A stretch of 5,514 nucleotides of DNA. It comes from Actinomycetes bacterium. Its GTDB lineage: Bacteria > Actinomycetota > Acidimicrobiia > UBA5794. Position 1 is the first letter of the stretch; the number at the start of each line of letters is the position of its first letter. Below the pieces are notes generated by a model. That model worked only from the letters and a program-made list of their open reading frames with translations. It ran no database searches and was not told the origin of the DNA. Shown here piece after piece: positions 1 through 5,514 of the stretch. The stretch spans positions 1-5,514 of the forward strand of contig JAUVQC010000104.1 in NCBI GenBank assembly GCA_030598305.1, read 5' to 3'. Both the position numbers and the translations under genes were made by a program.

Positions 1-366
1 ACCGAGTCAGGGCAGTTCCCGCATTGGACCGGAAACCGCTGGGAGGAACTCTCTGGGCTCTTTCCAGGCGAACTCGACGGCTACCTCCACGATGCATCCG
101 CTGCCACTGGGCGGGAGTCTCTGGCCGAGGTCGCCGAGAGGTACGCGTCGGTCATTGCATCGACGATCGAGCGTCCCAGCAGCACGATCGTCCTCGTCGG
201 CCATCAGGACCCTGTGCAGGCCGCACGGCTACGACTCACCGGACGCGATCTGAGCGATCTCCGACGCGACCCTCCGGTCCACGGTGAGGTGATCACCCTG
301 GTGCGCGGGCGCGACGGGATGTGGATCGAGACGGAGCGATGGTCCCCCTCCGGATCGAACGGCTGA
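1..366 (+). CDS. Histidine phosphatase superfamily (phosphoglycerate-mutase-like) protein, C-terminal part
   Basis: Partial gene: frame 1 is open from the left edge to a TGA at 364-366, giving 121 residues with the N-terminus outside the window. The segment VLVGHQDPVQAARL (about residues 64-77) matches the second-histidine block of the histidine phosphatase fold. In that block a His, here H68, follows a hydrophobic beta strand and is followed by a helix. Upstream, WEELSGLFPGELDGY and the ESLAEVAERYASVI helix (about residues 39-52) fit the region that normally precedes this block and includes a conserved acidic residue. The RHG phosphohistidine motif that defines the family would lie upstream and cannot be checked. 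Family members are mostly cytosolic phosphatases or mutases with varied substrates, so no substrate can be named. It runs in the same direction as the three membrane-protein genes downstream, 63 nt from the first; a hairpin and possible promoter between them suggest they may be separate units. Confidence 0.75.
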   Translation, partial: TESGQFPHWTGNRWEELSGLFPGELDGYLHDASAATGRESLAEVAERYASVIASTIERPSSTIVLVGHQDPVQAARLRLTGRDLSDLRRDPPVHGEVITLVRGRDGMWIETERWSPSGSNG

Positions 367-383
367 AGCCGGCGGACCCGGCT
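367..383 (+). terminator. Small GC-rich hairpin after the phosphatase gene
   Basis: Directly after the phosphatase stop codon, AGCCGG and CCGGCT form a perfect 6-bp stem around a 5-nt loop (CGGAC). No run of T follows, so a classical intrinsic terminator is not supported. It could act as a weak terminator or transcript-end stabiliser, or be chance in GC-rich DNA. Its last base is the first base of a possible -10 hexamer. Confidence 0.25.
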
Positions 384-388
384 ACACT
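383..388 (+). promoter_or_regulatory. Possible -10 element (TACACT) for the membrane-protein block
   Basis: TACACT differs from the sigma-70 type consensus TATAAT at two positions (T3 and A5) and lies 42 nt before the GTG start of the next gene. No convincing -35 hexamer is present at 16-18 nt spacing: the bases there read like CGGCTG. Without a -35 the call rests on one hexamer and its position in a gap between same-strand genes. Confidence 0.3.
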
Positions 389-420
389 CCTCGCTGCCCG
401 CCCATCTTCTGGGGCATGTG

Positions 421-425
421 AGGAG
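421..425 (+). promoter_or_regulatory. Ribosome binding site deciding the GTG-430 start
   Basis: AGGAG (GAGGAG if base 420 is included) ends 4 nt before GTG 430. This is a little short but still usable, and it is the only purine-rich Shine-Dalgarno match nearby. An in-frame GTG at 418 overlaps this site and has only a run of G (411-414) before it, so 430 is preferred. Confidence 0.5.
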
Positions 426-429
426 CAAC

Positions 430-879
430 GTGGCCAACCGAACCATCTTCAACAGTGCGCTGCTCGTCACAGGAGTGTTCGTAGCAGTCCTTGTACTTGG
501 GTCACTGCTCCAATCGGGACCATCCCAGGCCACCATCGACGCCGACCGGACACCCACCTCGACGACCACGACCGAGCCGCCGCCAGAAGGTGTCACCGTC
601 GTGTTCATCGACAATGGCGTCCTCCGCCCATCCAACCTCGAAATCAACATCGACGCCATCCAATCCGTGAAGTGGGTCAATCGGGACGACAGGGAGTTCA
701 CCATCGAGGAGTCAGACGGTCTCTTCATCTCGGAACCGCTCGCCAAGGGCGACACATTCGAGTACGACTTCTCCACGCAACCAAAAGGCTTGTACAGATA
801 CAAGGCGATTCTCGTGAGCGATAGCCTCTTTGGTGGTGTTCGCATCCCAGGCCTGGTCGATACTCGCGCAGCTCAGTAG
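430..879 (+). CDS. Membrane-anchored cupredoxin-like domain protein without copper ligands
   Basis: Predicted 149 residues from GTG 430; GTG 418 would add four residues. One hydrophobic helix (about 10-27) is followed by a Thr/Pro-rich linker (about 41-52) and a domain of about 90 residues. No lipobox cysteine is present, so it is probably anchored by an uncleaved helix with the domain outside the membrane. The outer domain follows the cupredoxin pattern: strand VTVVFID, then LRPSNLEI, then VKWVNRDD (80-87), a GLFIS...LAKGDTFEYDF block (97-114), then GLYRYKAI and a final GGVRI strand. By eye alignment, however, the usual His-Cys-His-Met copper ligands fall on F90, A126, V129 and about L133, so it should not bind type 1 copper. 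It is the first gene of a three-gene block, 17 nt before the next. The fold call rests on motif pattern only; the function is unknown, with a structural or binding role more likely than electron transfer. Confidence 0.72.
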   Translation: MANRTIFNSALLVTGVFVAVLVLGSLLQSGPSQATIDADRTPTSTTTTEPPPEGVTVVFIDNGVLRPSNLEINIDAIQSVKWVNRDDREFTIEESDGLFISEPLAKGDTFEYDFSTQPKGLYRYKAILVSDSLFGGVRIPGLVDTRAAQ

Positions 880-896
880 CGCCGAGCGACAGCGCA

Positions 897-1604
897 ATGA
901 GCCGACTCCCGATAGCCATCGGTGCAACAGCATTCTTGGCTGTGGTCATCGGATCGATTGCAGCGGTGATCGAGAGCGGCCCAATCTCACCCCCCTCCCT
1001 TGTGATGATCCTGCTCGGCCTGAACGGTGTCGCCCTGACAGGCCTTGCTGGTTTGATTCTCGTTCGTGCTCCATGGAGTAGGTGGGTTCTCTCTGCTTCG
1101 GTAGTTGCTGGCACCGCGCTTGGTTCAATCGGCGGGGGGCCATGGTTCTGGGTTGTCCTTGGGATCGGCATGGTTGCGGTCGTCGGTCTCTCGGGACCCT
1201 GGCTCACCTTGTGGGTCCGGCAGCGTCCGGTCGCCGAACCACTGGGATACGTACCTGTCGCGTTGCTTGCATCCAGTGGCGTTGCGCCGATCCTCGTTGG
1301 GCTCGCTGCCTATCAGGGCGTCGATGCATCACACTGGCTACTCGTTCTCGTCGTGGTCGCCTCCGCCTGGGCATACGGGCGCGGGCTTCCCTTTGGCATC
1401 TGGGGCCTGCGCGTGGTCGTACCCCTCTCCGGCGGAATGGCTTCACTCCAAACAGCTCCCGCCGGCAACATCGTGATCGCGACAGGCGCGCTAATGGTCA
1501 TGGTTCTTGCTTGGACACCCGAGGCGAAGCAGGTGACTGCGGTCATCACCCCTCCGCTTCCGGCTCCCGTTCCCAGAAGGACTTCAGATGATCAGAGCCA
1601 GTGA
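897..1604 (+). CDS. Polytopic membrane protein of unknown function
   Basis: 235 residues from ATG 897. No good Shine-Dalgarno sequence precedes the ATG and there is no earlier in-frame start after the previous stop, so translation may depend on coupling to the upstream gene 17 nt away. Hydrophobic segments lie at about 7-26, 34-56, 64-80, 83-107, 117-139, 146-160, 165-182 and 190-206, i.e. six to eight membrane helices. Basic residues cluster in the short loops after helix 2 (R57, R62) and after the fourth segment (R108, R110), which puts those loops in the cytoplasm. The final 30 residues are polar and Pro-rich. There are no cysteines, no histidine clusters and no recognised transporter or enzyme motif. 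I do not recognise the family; the hydrophobic pattern and the tight spacing argue that it is a real gene working with its two neighbours. Confidence 0.8.
   Translation: MSRLPIAIGATAFLAVVIGSIAAVIESGPISPPSLVMILLGLNGVALTGLAGLILVRAPWSRWVLSASVVAGTALGSIGGGPWFWVVLGIGMVAVVGLSGPWLTLWVRQRPVAEPLGYVPVALLASSGVAPILVGLAAYQGVDASHWLLVLVVVASAWAYGRGLPFGIWGLRVVVPLSGGMASLQTAPAGNIVIATGALMVMVLAWTPEAKQVTAVITPPLPAPVPRRTSDDQSQ
1575..1581 (+). promoter_or_regulatory. Ribosome binding site inside the preceding coding region
   Basis: AGAAGGA sits 6 nt before ATG 1588 and lies within the last codons of the upstream membrane-protein gene. It fixes the start of the 140-residue protein and implies translational coupling across the 17-nt overlap. 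Confidence 0.65.
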
Positions 1605-2010
1605 CGTTGCGTCGATCGTCGCCACAACGATTCTTGGCGCTGTGACGGGGTGGCTGATAGGCGGAACTCCTGCCATGATCCTCACCGCTGCGGTTTTCGG
1701 TGGACTGGCCGTGCTAGGTGCACGAGCGAACATACGCCCGGCAATCGTCTCGGTGGTGCTGGCCGCCACGATGGCCGGAGGACTCATCGGGTCAGGCATC
1801 GTCGAAGCGATCTGTCTCCCCTCCAGCTGCTCGACCCTCGAGGCAACGGGGGGTGTCGTAACGGCGATCCTCACATTCGTCGGCGTTGGCCTCGTTGCCG
1901 CCCTCGTCACCCGCTCCTTCGACGAATACAACGAACGAGAGGCCGCAGGGCTACCGCCGACGGGCATCGGGTGTGAAACCGACGACGAACGACCGACAAC
2001 TGACGACTGA
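1588..2010 (+). CDS. Small four-helix membrane protein with a predicted outside cysteine pair
   Basis: 140 residues from ATG 1588, which has a good Shine-Dalgarno sequence and overlaps the previous gene by 17 nt in another frame. Hydrophobic segments lie at about 7-24, 29-45, 52-72 and 88-107. The loop between helices 2 and 3 (ARANIR) is basic and the tail after helix 4 starts with R109, so the positive-inside rule places both ends in the cytoplasm. The loop between helices 3 and 4 then faces outward; it contains C76 and C81 (ICLPSSC), which could form a disulphide. The helices are rich in Gly and Ala, as in closely packed bundles. The last 30 residues are acidic and polar (a DDERPTTDD end) with one further cysteine, C129. 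I do not recognise the family. It is the last gene of the block and ends 42 nt from the oppositely oriented fabF stop. Confidence 0.78.
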   Translation: MIRASDVASIVATTILGAVTGWLIGGTPAMILTAAVFGGLAVLGARANIRPAIVSVVLAATMAGGLIGSGIVEAICLPSSCSTLEATGGVVTAILTFVGVGLVAALVTRSFDEYNEREAAGLPPTGIGCETDDERPTTDD

Positions 2011-2052
2011 CCCTATTCGTGTGTCGTGACGCGAAACGATCGGCGTGCCGAG
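2011..2052. other. Convergent intergenic gap between the two operons
   Basis: These 42 nt separate two stop codons facing each other. The only structure seen is TCGGC-GT-GCCGA at 2040-2051, realistically a 4-bp stem with a 4-nt loop. On the minus strand it is followed by TCGTTTCGCG, too T-poor for a convincing intrinsic terminator. If both units end here they probably use Rho or a weak shared hairpin. Confidence 0.3.
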
Positions 2053-3303
2053 CTACTCGGGCGGTGCTCCGAACACGAGAGAGACGTTATGGCCACCGAA
2101 ACCGAATGAGTTCGTCATTGCAGTGGTGATGGGAACCTCACGTGCCAAGTTCGGGACGTAGTCGAGGTCACACTCCGGATCAGGCGTCTCGTAGTTGATC
2201 GTTGGCGGCAGCACACCGTCCCTGATCGCAAGCAGGCACGCGAGGGACTCAATGGCCCCGGCCGCACCGAGAAGATGCCCTGTCATCGACTTCGTCGAGG
2301 AGATGGGTACGTCGTAGGCAACGTCACCGAACGCCGTCTTGATGGCTGACGTCTCCGTCTTGTCATTCGCCGGCGTGGAAGTCCCATGGGCGTTGATGTA
2401 CCCGATGTCTGAAGGTTCGAGTCCTGCGTCGTCCATTGCAGCCTTCATGGCGCGAGCCGCGCCAGCACCACCTGGACGAGGAAGTGTGATGTGATATCCA
2501 TCCGCGGACATCCCGTATCCAAGGAGCTCACCGTGGATCTGTGCACCTCTGGCTTGCGCGTGTTCGAGTTCCTCGAGCACGACAACAGCGGCACCCTCGC
2601 CCATGATGAATCCGTCGCGGTTGAGGTCGAAAGGACGAGACGCGCCCTGAGGGTCATCGTTGTTGGTCGACATTGCCCTGGCCGAAGCGAACCCGGCGAG
2701 GGCGAATCGGGTGATGGCGGCCTCTCCCCCGCCAGCGACCATCACGTCGGCCGCGCCGCGTTGAATGATTGCACCGGCATCACCGATGGCGTTTGCAGAT
2801 GCCGCACACGCGGTGACAGTGGTCGAGTTCGGGCCATAGAGATTGAAATCGATCGACGCCAGGCCACCGGCCATGTTCGAGATTATCTTGGCGATCCCGA
2901 AGGGAGAGATGCGGCTCGGCCCGCGTTCAGCGAGTATCCCGATCTGCTCCTCCATCGTCTCTATCCCGCCGATGCCGGTACCAGCGAGTACACCAGCCCT
3001 GAGCGCCTCGGGATCATCCTCGTCATAGGAAAGACCCGCATCCTCCAGAGCCTGCTTGGTGGCGACCCAGAAGAACTGTGAACTCCTGTCGAGACGCCGA
3101 GCGTCTCGGCCCGACATGAATTCGGTGATATCGAAATCCTTGACCTCGGCACCGATCTTCGAGGAGATGTCCGATACATCAACGCGTTCGATCGACGTCA
3201 CGCCGCTCGTGCCCGACCGAAGGTTCTGCCATAACTCGTCCACGCTCGAACCGAGGGACGTCACTGTCCCGAGACCGGTTACAACGACCCGGCGACCGTT
3301 CAT
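2053..3303 (-). CDS. fabF: Beta-ketoacyl-ACP synthase II (KAS II)
   Basis: 416 residues, close to the 413 of E. coli FabF. This cytosolic enzyme condenses malonyl-ACP with a growing acyl-ACP, releasing CO2 and extending the chain by two carbons. The Cys-His-His triad is visible: C166 in TVTACAASA takes the acyl group, H306 lies in NAHGTSTPAND, and H343 follows K338 in STKSMTGH. The glycine-rich C-terminal motif NSFGFGGHN (398-406), which shapes the acyl pocket and gate, is intact. The two-His arrangement separates it from KAS III. ATG 3303 begins MNGRRVVVTGLG, the usual FabF N-terminus, 8 nt after the acpP stop; a GGATAGG at 3311-3317, overlapping that stop, can serve as ribosome binding site. 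It is the last gene of the fab operon and the only elongating ketosynthase here, so it may cover all chain lengths in this pathway; chain-length preference cannot be read from sequence alone. Confidence 0.96.
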   Translation of the reverse strand: MNGRRVVVTGLGTVTSLGSSVDELWQNLRSGTSGVTSIERVDVSDISSKIGAEVKDFDITEFMSGRDARRLDRSSQFFWVATKQALEDAGLSYDEDDPEALRAGVLAGTGIGGIETMEEQIGILAERGPSRISPFGIAKIISNMAGGLASIDFNLYGPNSTTVTACAASANAIGDAGAIIQRGAADVMVAGGGEAAITRFALAGFASARAMSTNNDDPQGASRPFDLNRDGFIMGEGAAVVVLEELEHAQARGAQIHGELLGYGMSADGYHITLPRPGGAGAARAMKAAMDDAGLEPSDIGYINAHGTSTPANDKTETSAIKTAFGDVAYDVPISSTKSMTGHLLGAAGAIESLACLLAIRDGVLPPTINYETPDPECDLDYVPNLAREVPITTAMTNSFGFGGHNVSLVFGAPPE

Positions 3304-3311
3304 GATGAGAC

Positions 3312-3557
3312 CTATCCGTTGAGTTTGGCGACGACCAGGTCGACAGCCTGAGCGACCGTTCCGATCGACTCAGCCTCTTCGTCCGGGATCTGCACTCCGA
3401 AGTTGTCCTCGAGCGCCATCAGCAGCTCGACAACACCGAGTGAGTCGACCTCAAGGTCCTCTTCGAACCTGGCCTCCGGGGTGATCTTGTCGGCATCGAG
3501 GCCGAGTTCTTCCACAAGAAGCTCGTTCAGCTTCGATTCGATCTCTGCACGTTCCAT
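3312..3557 (-). CDS. acpP: Acyl carrier protein
   Basis: 81 residues, the usual size for a fatty acid ACP. The small cytosolic protein carries the growing acyl chain on a 4'-phosphopantetheine arm between the FAS II enzymes. The attachment site is S39 in the DSLGVVELLMALE motif at the start of helix II, with the acidic recognition helix continuing to about residue 50. The protein is strongly acidic throughout and ends with the conserved TVAQAVDLV helix. The frame stays open further upstream, but ATG 3557 (MERAEIESKLNELL) is chosen because it matches the family N-terminus and has a perfect AGGAGG 8 nt before it; the longer reading would run into fabG. It lies between fabG and fabF as in many bacterial fab clusters. 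The phosphopantetheinyl transferase that would activate it is not in the window. Confidence 0.97.
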   Translation of the reverse strand: MERAEIESKLNELLVEELGLDADKITPEARFEEDLEVDSLGVVELLMALEDNFGVQIPDEEAESIGTVAQAVDLVVAKLNG

Positions 3558-3565
3558 GGCTTCCG

Positions 3566-3571
3566 CCTCCT
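3566..3571 (-). promoter_or_regulatory. Consensus ribosome binding site of acpP
   Basis: AGGAGG on the minus strand, 8 nt before the acpP ATG, is a perfect anti-Shine-Dalgarno match. It is the strongest ribosome binding site in the window and lies wholly in the 19-nt gap after fabG. It decides the acpP start and fits the need for more ACP than enzyme. Confidence 0.8.
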
Positions 3572-3576
3572 GATGG

Positions 3577-4311
3577 TCAAAGAGCCAAGCCACCGTCAAC
3601 GACGATGGTCTGACCGGTGATGTACGAAGCACCTTCGGAGGCAAGATAGCCGACCGCCGACGCCACTTCTTCCGGCAGGCCGAGCCTGCCCAGAGCGATC
3701 TGTTGCGATGCAGCATCGGTGGCTGCTTCCCCAAGTGCCTCTGTCATGTCCGTCCGGATGAATCCGGGTGCGATCGCATTGACGGTGATGCCCCTTGAGC
3801 CAACTTCTTTTGCGATCGACTTGGTGAACCCGATGATGCCGGCTTTCGCCGCTGCATAGTTGCCTTGGCCAGGGTTCCCCGAGATTCCCGACACTGAAGA
3901 GATGTTGATGATCCTCCCCGACTTTGCCCGCAGCATTCCGCGAAGCGCCGCCTTCGTGCACAGGAAGACAGAGCGAAGATTCGTATTCACCACGTTGTCC
4001 CACTGGTCAGGTGACATACGCAGAAGCAGACCATCGTCGGTGATTCCTGCGTTGTTGACCAGCACTTCCACCGGGCCCAATTCATTCGAGATCAGGGCGA
4101 ACATTTCTGCGACGGCATCAGCGTCAGACACATCTGCTTGGACCGCAAGCGCTGTTCCCCCCGTCCCCACGATCTCCGAGGCGACGGCACCGGCCATGTC
4201 CGAATTTGACGCGTAGTTGACCGCCACGGCGAAACCGTCAGCCGCGAGATGCAGCGCAATGGCGCGGCCGATTCCTCGCGAGGCGCCGGTGACAAGAGCG
4301 ACGGAGCTCAT
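3577..4311 (-). CDS. fabG: 3-oxoacyl-ACP reductase
   Basis: 244 residues, the same length as E. coli FabG. It is a classical short-chain dehydrogenase that reduces beta-ketoacyl-ACP to (R)-3-hydroxyacyl-ACP, normally with NADPH, as a cytosolic tetramer. The Rossmann motif TGASRGIG is at 8-15, the adenine-contacting D60 in ADVSD, and NNAG at 86-89. The catalytic set is N111, S139 (in IINISSVSG), Y152 and K156 in NYAAAKAG. The C-terminus ends ITGQTIVVDGGLAL, as expected for FabG. ATG 4311 overlaps the fabH stop as ATGA, indicating translational coupling; an AGAAAGG at 4321-4327 lies 9 nt before the start, inside the fabH end. The position between fabH and acpP supports FabG rather than a generic short-chain dehydrogenase. 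Confidence 0.96.
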   Translation of the reverse strand: MSSVALVTGASRGIGRAIALHLAADGFAVAVNYASNSDMAGAVASEIVGTGGTALAVQADVSDADAVAEMFALISNELGPVEVLVNNAGITDDGLLLRMSPDQWDNVVNTNLRSVFLCTKAALRGMLRAKSGRIINISSVSGISGNPGQGNYAAAKAGIIGFTKSIAKEVGSRGITVNAIAPGFIRTDMTEALGEAATDAASQQIALGRLGLPEEVASAVGYLASEGASYITGQTIVVDGGLAL

Positions 4312-5369
4312 CCTTGAAGACCTTTCTGGTTGTCAATCAAGATCTCGAGACCCGTCTTTTGCGGCTCAGGGAGCTCTTCATCGGTTGTAGCGATGGGTTC
4401 GACTCTGTCTCCCCACACAAACGCGGTCGCACCCCAGGTGAGACCAGCTCCAAATGCAGCAAAGACCAGCTTTGCACCTGGTGTCACGCGCCCTTCGTCG
4501 ACCGCCTCAGCCAGAGCTATGGGAATCGTTGCCGCTGACGTGTTGCCATATCTTTGGATGTTGATGAACATCTTGGAGTCATCGGCTTTGATACGTCTTC
4601 TCACCGCATCGATGATTCGAATGTTGGCTTGATGCGGGATCACAAGGTCGATCTCATCGAGTTCCCACCCGGCTTCTTTTGCTGCATTGACCGTGCCGTC
4701 CCCCATGCGCACGACAGCACCTTTGAAAATCTGCATGCCGTCCATGACGATCGACTTCGGTCCTTCTGAGGAAATGAGTTCAGTTCCTAGGCCGTCCGCG
4801 GTGAGGTACTCGGCGCCGTGCCCATCGGCTCCAAGGGCCATCGATTTGATACCTGATTCGTCCTTCGATGCTTCGACGATCACCGCGCCCGCCCCGTCAC
4901 CGAACAACACAGCGGTGGAACGCTCGTCGAGATTCAGGTAGGAACTGATCTGCTCCGAGCCGACCAGCAGGATCCTTTCCGCTGTCCCGGTCGCGAGGAG
5001 TCCATGGGCCATCGACAGACCGTAGATGAATCCTGAACATCCAGCGTTTATGTCCGCTGCAGCGGCACGGTCCGCTCCGATCTTGGCCTGAACGTACGCA
5101 GCTGAAGACGGAATCTGCCGATCCGGTGTGCAGGTCGCAACGATCACGTAGTCAAGGTCAGATGCCTGGAGACCCGCGGCCGCGAGAGCACGCTTTCCGG
5201 CGAGGGTTGCCATGTCTGAGTTGTTCACGTGCGAAACGTGTCGTTCTTTGATACCCGAGCGCGAAACGATCCACTCATCGCTCGTGTCGATAACCGTCGC
5301 CAGCTCATCGTTCGTCACCACAGGTTGTGGGATGCAGCTGCCCCAGCCAGTGATCGTTGCGTTCGTCAT
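4308..5369 (-). CDS. fabH: Beta-ketoacyl-ACP synthase III (KAS III)
   Basis: 353 residues. It initiates fatty acid synthesis by condensing a short acyl-CoA with malonyl-ACP in the cytosol. The Cys-His-Asn triad of KAS III is complete: C111 in INAGCSGFIYGL, H246 in IPHQAN and N276 in YGNTSAA. The region DTSDEWIVSRSGIKERH (28-44) is also typical, as is the FAAFGAGLTWGA loop near 303-314. The family core ends at about residue 321 (FVWGDR); another 30 or so polar and acidic residues (EPIATTDEELPEPQKTG and on) make it longer than the 317-residue E. coli enzyme. ATG 5369 (MTNATITGWG) is chosen because it matches the family start and has GGGAAGGA 5 nt before it; a longer open frame to 5456 would be out-of-frame fabD sequence. 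Primer preference, acetyl or branched, cannot be told from what is visible. Confidence 0.95.
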   Translation of the reverse strand: MTNATITGWGSCIPQPVVTNDELATVIDTSDEWIVSRSGIKERHVSHVNNSDMATLAGKRALAAAGLQASDLDYVIVATCTPDRQIPSSAAYVQAKIGADRAAAADINAGCSGFIYGLSMAHGLLATGTAERILLVGSEQISSYLNLDERSTAVLFGDGAGAVIVEASKDESGIKSMALGADGHGAEYLTADGLGTELISSEGPKSIVMDGMQIFKGAVVRMGDGTVNAAKEAGWELDEIDLVIPHQANIRIIDAVRRRIKADDSKMFINIQRYGNTSAATIPIALAEAVDEGRVTPGAKLVFAAFGAGLTWGATAFVWGDRVEPIATTDEELPEPQKTGLEILIDNQKGLQG

Positions 5370-5374
5370 GCGGA

Positions 5375-5382
5375 TCCTTCCC
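5375..5382 (-). promoter_or_regulatory. Ribosome binding site of fabH
   Basis: GGGAAGGA on the minus strand lies 5 nt before ATG 5369, in the 22-nt gap after the fabD stop. It supports this ATG over the longer upstream open frame. Confidence 0.6.
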
Positions 5383-5391
5383 TCGAAGCCG

Positions 5392-5514
5392 TCATTGTAC
5401 GGAGAGCTCTCTCGCCACTGTACGTGCCTCGTCAAGGGAGGACACGACCTTGACATCGACGTCCTTGACCGTTCGCTTCACCAGTCCTGCGGTCACATCA
5501 CCTGGACCGATGTG
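5392..5514 (-). CDS. fabD: Malonyl-CoA:ACP transacylase, C-terminal end
   Basis: Only the last 40 codons and a TGA stop are inside the window; the gene continues past the right edge. The visible protein begins with HIGPGDVTAGLVKR (residues 1-14 of the fragment), which matches the conserved FabD end where a (V/E)IGPG-x-VLxGLxKR block precedes the last helix, and it closes with a short SLDEARTVARELSVQ helix. FabD transfers malonate from CoA to the phosphopantetheine of ACP, supplying the extender for FabH and FabF. The catalytic GHSxG serine and the histidine are outside the window and cannot be checked. It sits 22 nt before fabH on the same strand, the standard fabD-fabH order, which makes the assignment firm despite the short fragment. 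Confidence 0.88.
   Translation of the reverse strand, partial: HIGPGDVTAGLVKRTVKDVDVKVVSSLDEARTVARELSVQ

Noticed and set aside
416..421. ATGTGA start-stop element just before the GTG-430 gene
   Set aside because: An ATG followed directly by a stop could act as a minimal upstream open frame, but it has no ribosome binding site of its own and is easily explained by chance.
321..824. 167-residue plus-strand frame overlapping the cupredoxin-like gene
   Set aside because: Arg/His-rich shadow frame; the competing frame has a membrane helix, a linker and a recognisable domain pattern.
204..845. 213-residue minus-strand open frame opposite the phosphatase and cupredoxin-like genes
   Set aside because: Ser/Arg/Thr-rich composition typical of a GC-rich antisense frame; it crosses two plus-strand genes with better coding signs.
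1971..2010. CGAC-rich imperfect repeats at the end of the 140-residue protein gene
   Set aside because: They are irregular and explained by Asp, Glu and Thr codons of the acidic tail; no regular unit or spacing is present.
2491..3081. 196-residue plus-strand open frame opposite fabF
   Set aside because: Antisense shadow of a strongly conserved gene; the product looks low in hydrophobic structure, has no recognised motif, and no ribosome binding site supports it.
3312..3734. Longer acpP reading starting inside fabG
   Set aside because: The extra 59 residues are Arg/Ser-rich out-of-frame fabG sequence; ATG 3557 has a perfect AGGAGG and the normal ACP start.
4308..5456. Longer fabH reading starting at 5456 with 29 extra residues
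   Set aside because: The added part reads fabD coding sequence in the wrong frame, has no family match, and ATG 5369 has both a ribosome binding site and the standard N-terminus.

Overview
The window holds two convergent transcription units from a moderately GC-rich bacterial chromosome (roughly 60% GC by eye, not counted). GTG start use, GC-rich codon choice, the style of the partial histidine phosphatase and the single-domain type II fatty acid synthase proteins together suggest an actinobacterium-like organism. That placement is inference, and I cannot assign a genus.

Right part (about 2053-5514, minus strand): a compact type II fatty acid synthesis (FAS II) operon, read right to left as fabD (only the last 40 codons are inside the window), fabH, fabG, acpP, fabF. 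Spacings are 22 nt, a 4-nt ATGA overlap, 19 nt and 8 nt, so the five genes almost certainly share a transcript whose promoter lies beyond the right edge. FabD loads malonate onto holo-ACP, FabH condenses acyl-CoA with malonyl-ACP to start a chain, FabG reduces the beta-keto group, AcpP carries the chain, and FabF elongates it. All catalytic residues that can be checked are present. The dehydratase (FabZ/HadAB) and the enoyl reductase are not in the window.

Left part (1-2010, plus strand): the C-terminal part of a histidine phosphatase/phosphoglycerate-mutase-like protein (1-366), then a tight three-gene block of unknown function. The first encodes a membrane-anchored protein with a cupredoxin-like outer domain that has lost all four expected copper ligands (430-879). 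The second encodes a polytopic membrane protein of 235 residues (897-1604). The third encodes a four-helix membrane protein of 140 residues (1588-2010) that overlaps the second by 17 nt and carries a predicted extracytoplasmic cysteine pair. These three are the least explained part of the window.

The two units meet tail to tail across 42 nt (2011-2052), which hold only one small hairpin. No rRNA, tRNA, CRISPR, insertion sequence or clear phage element was seen, and no gene-free stretch exceeds 300 bases.
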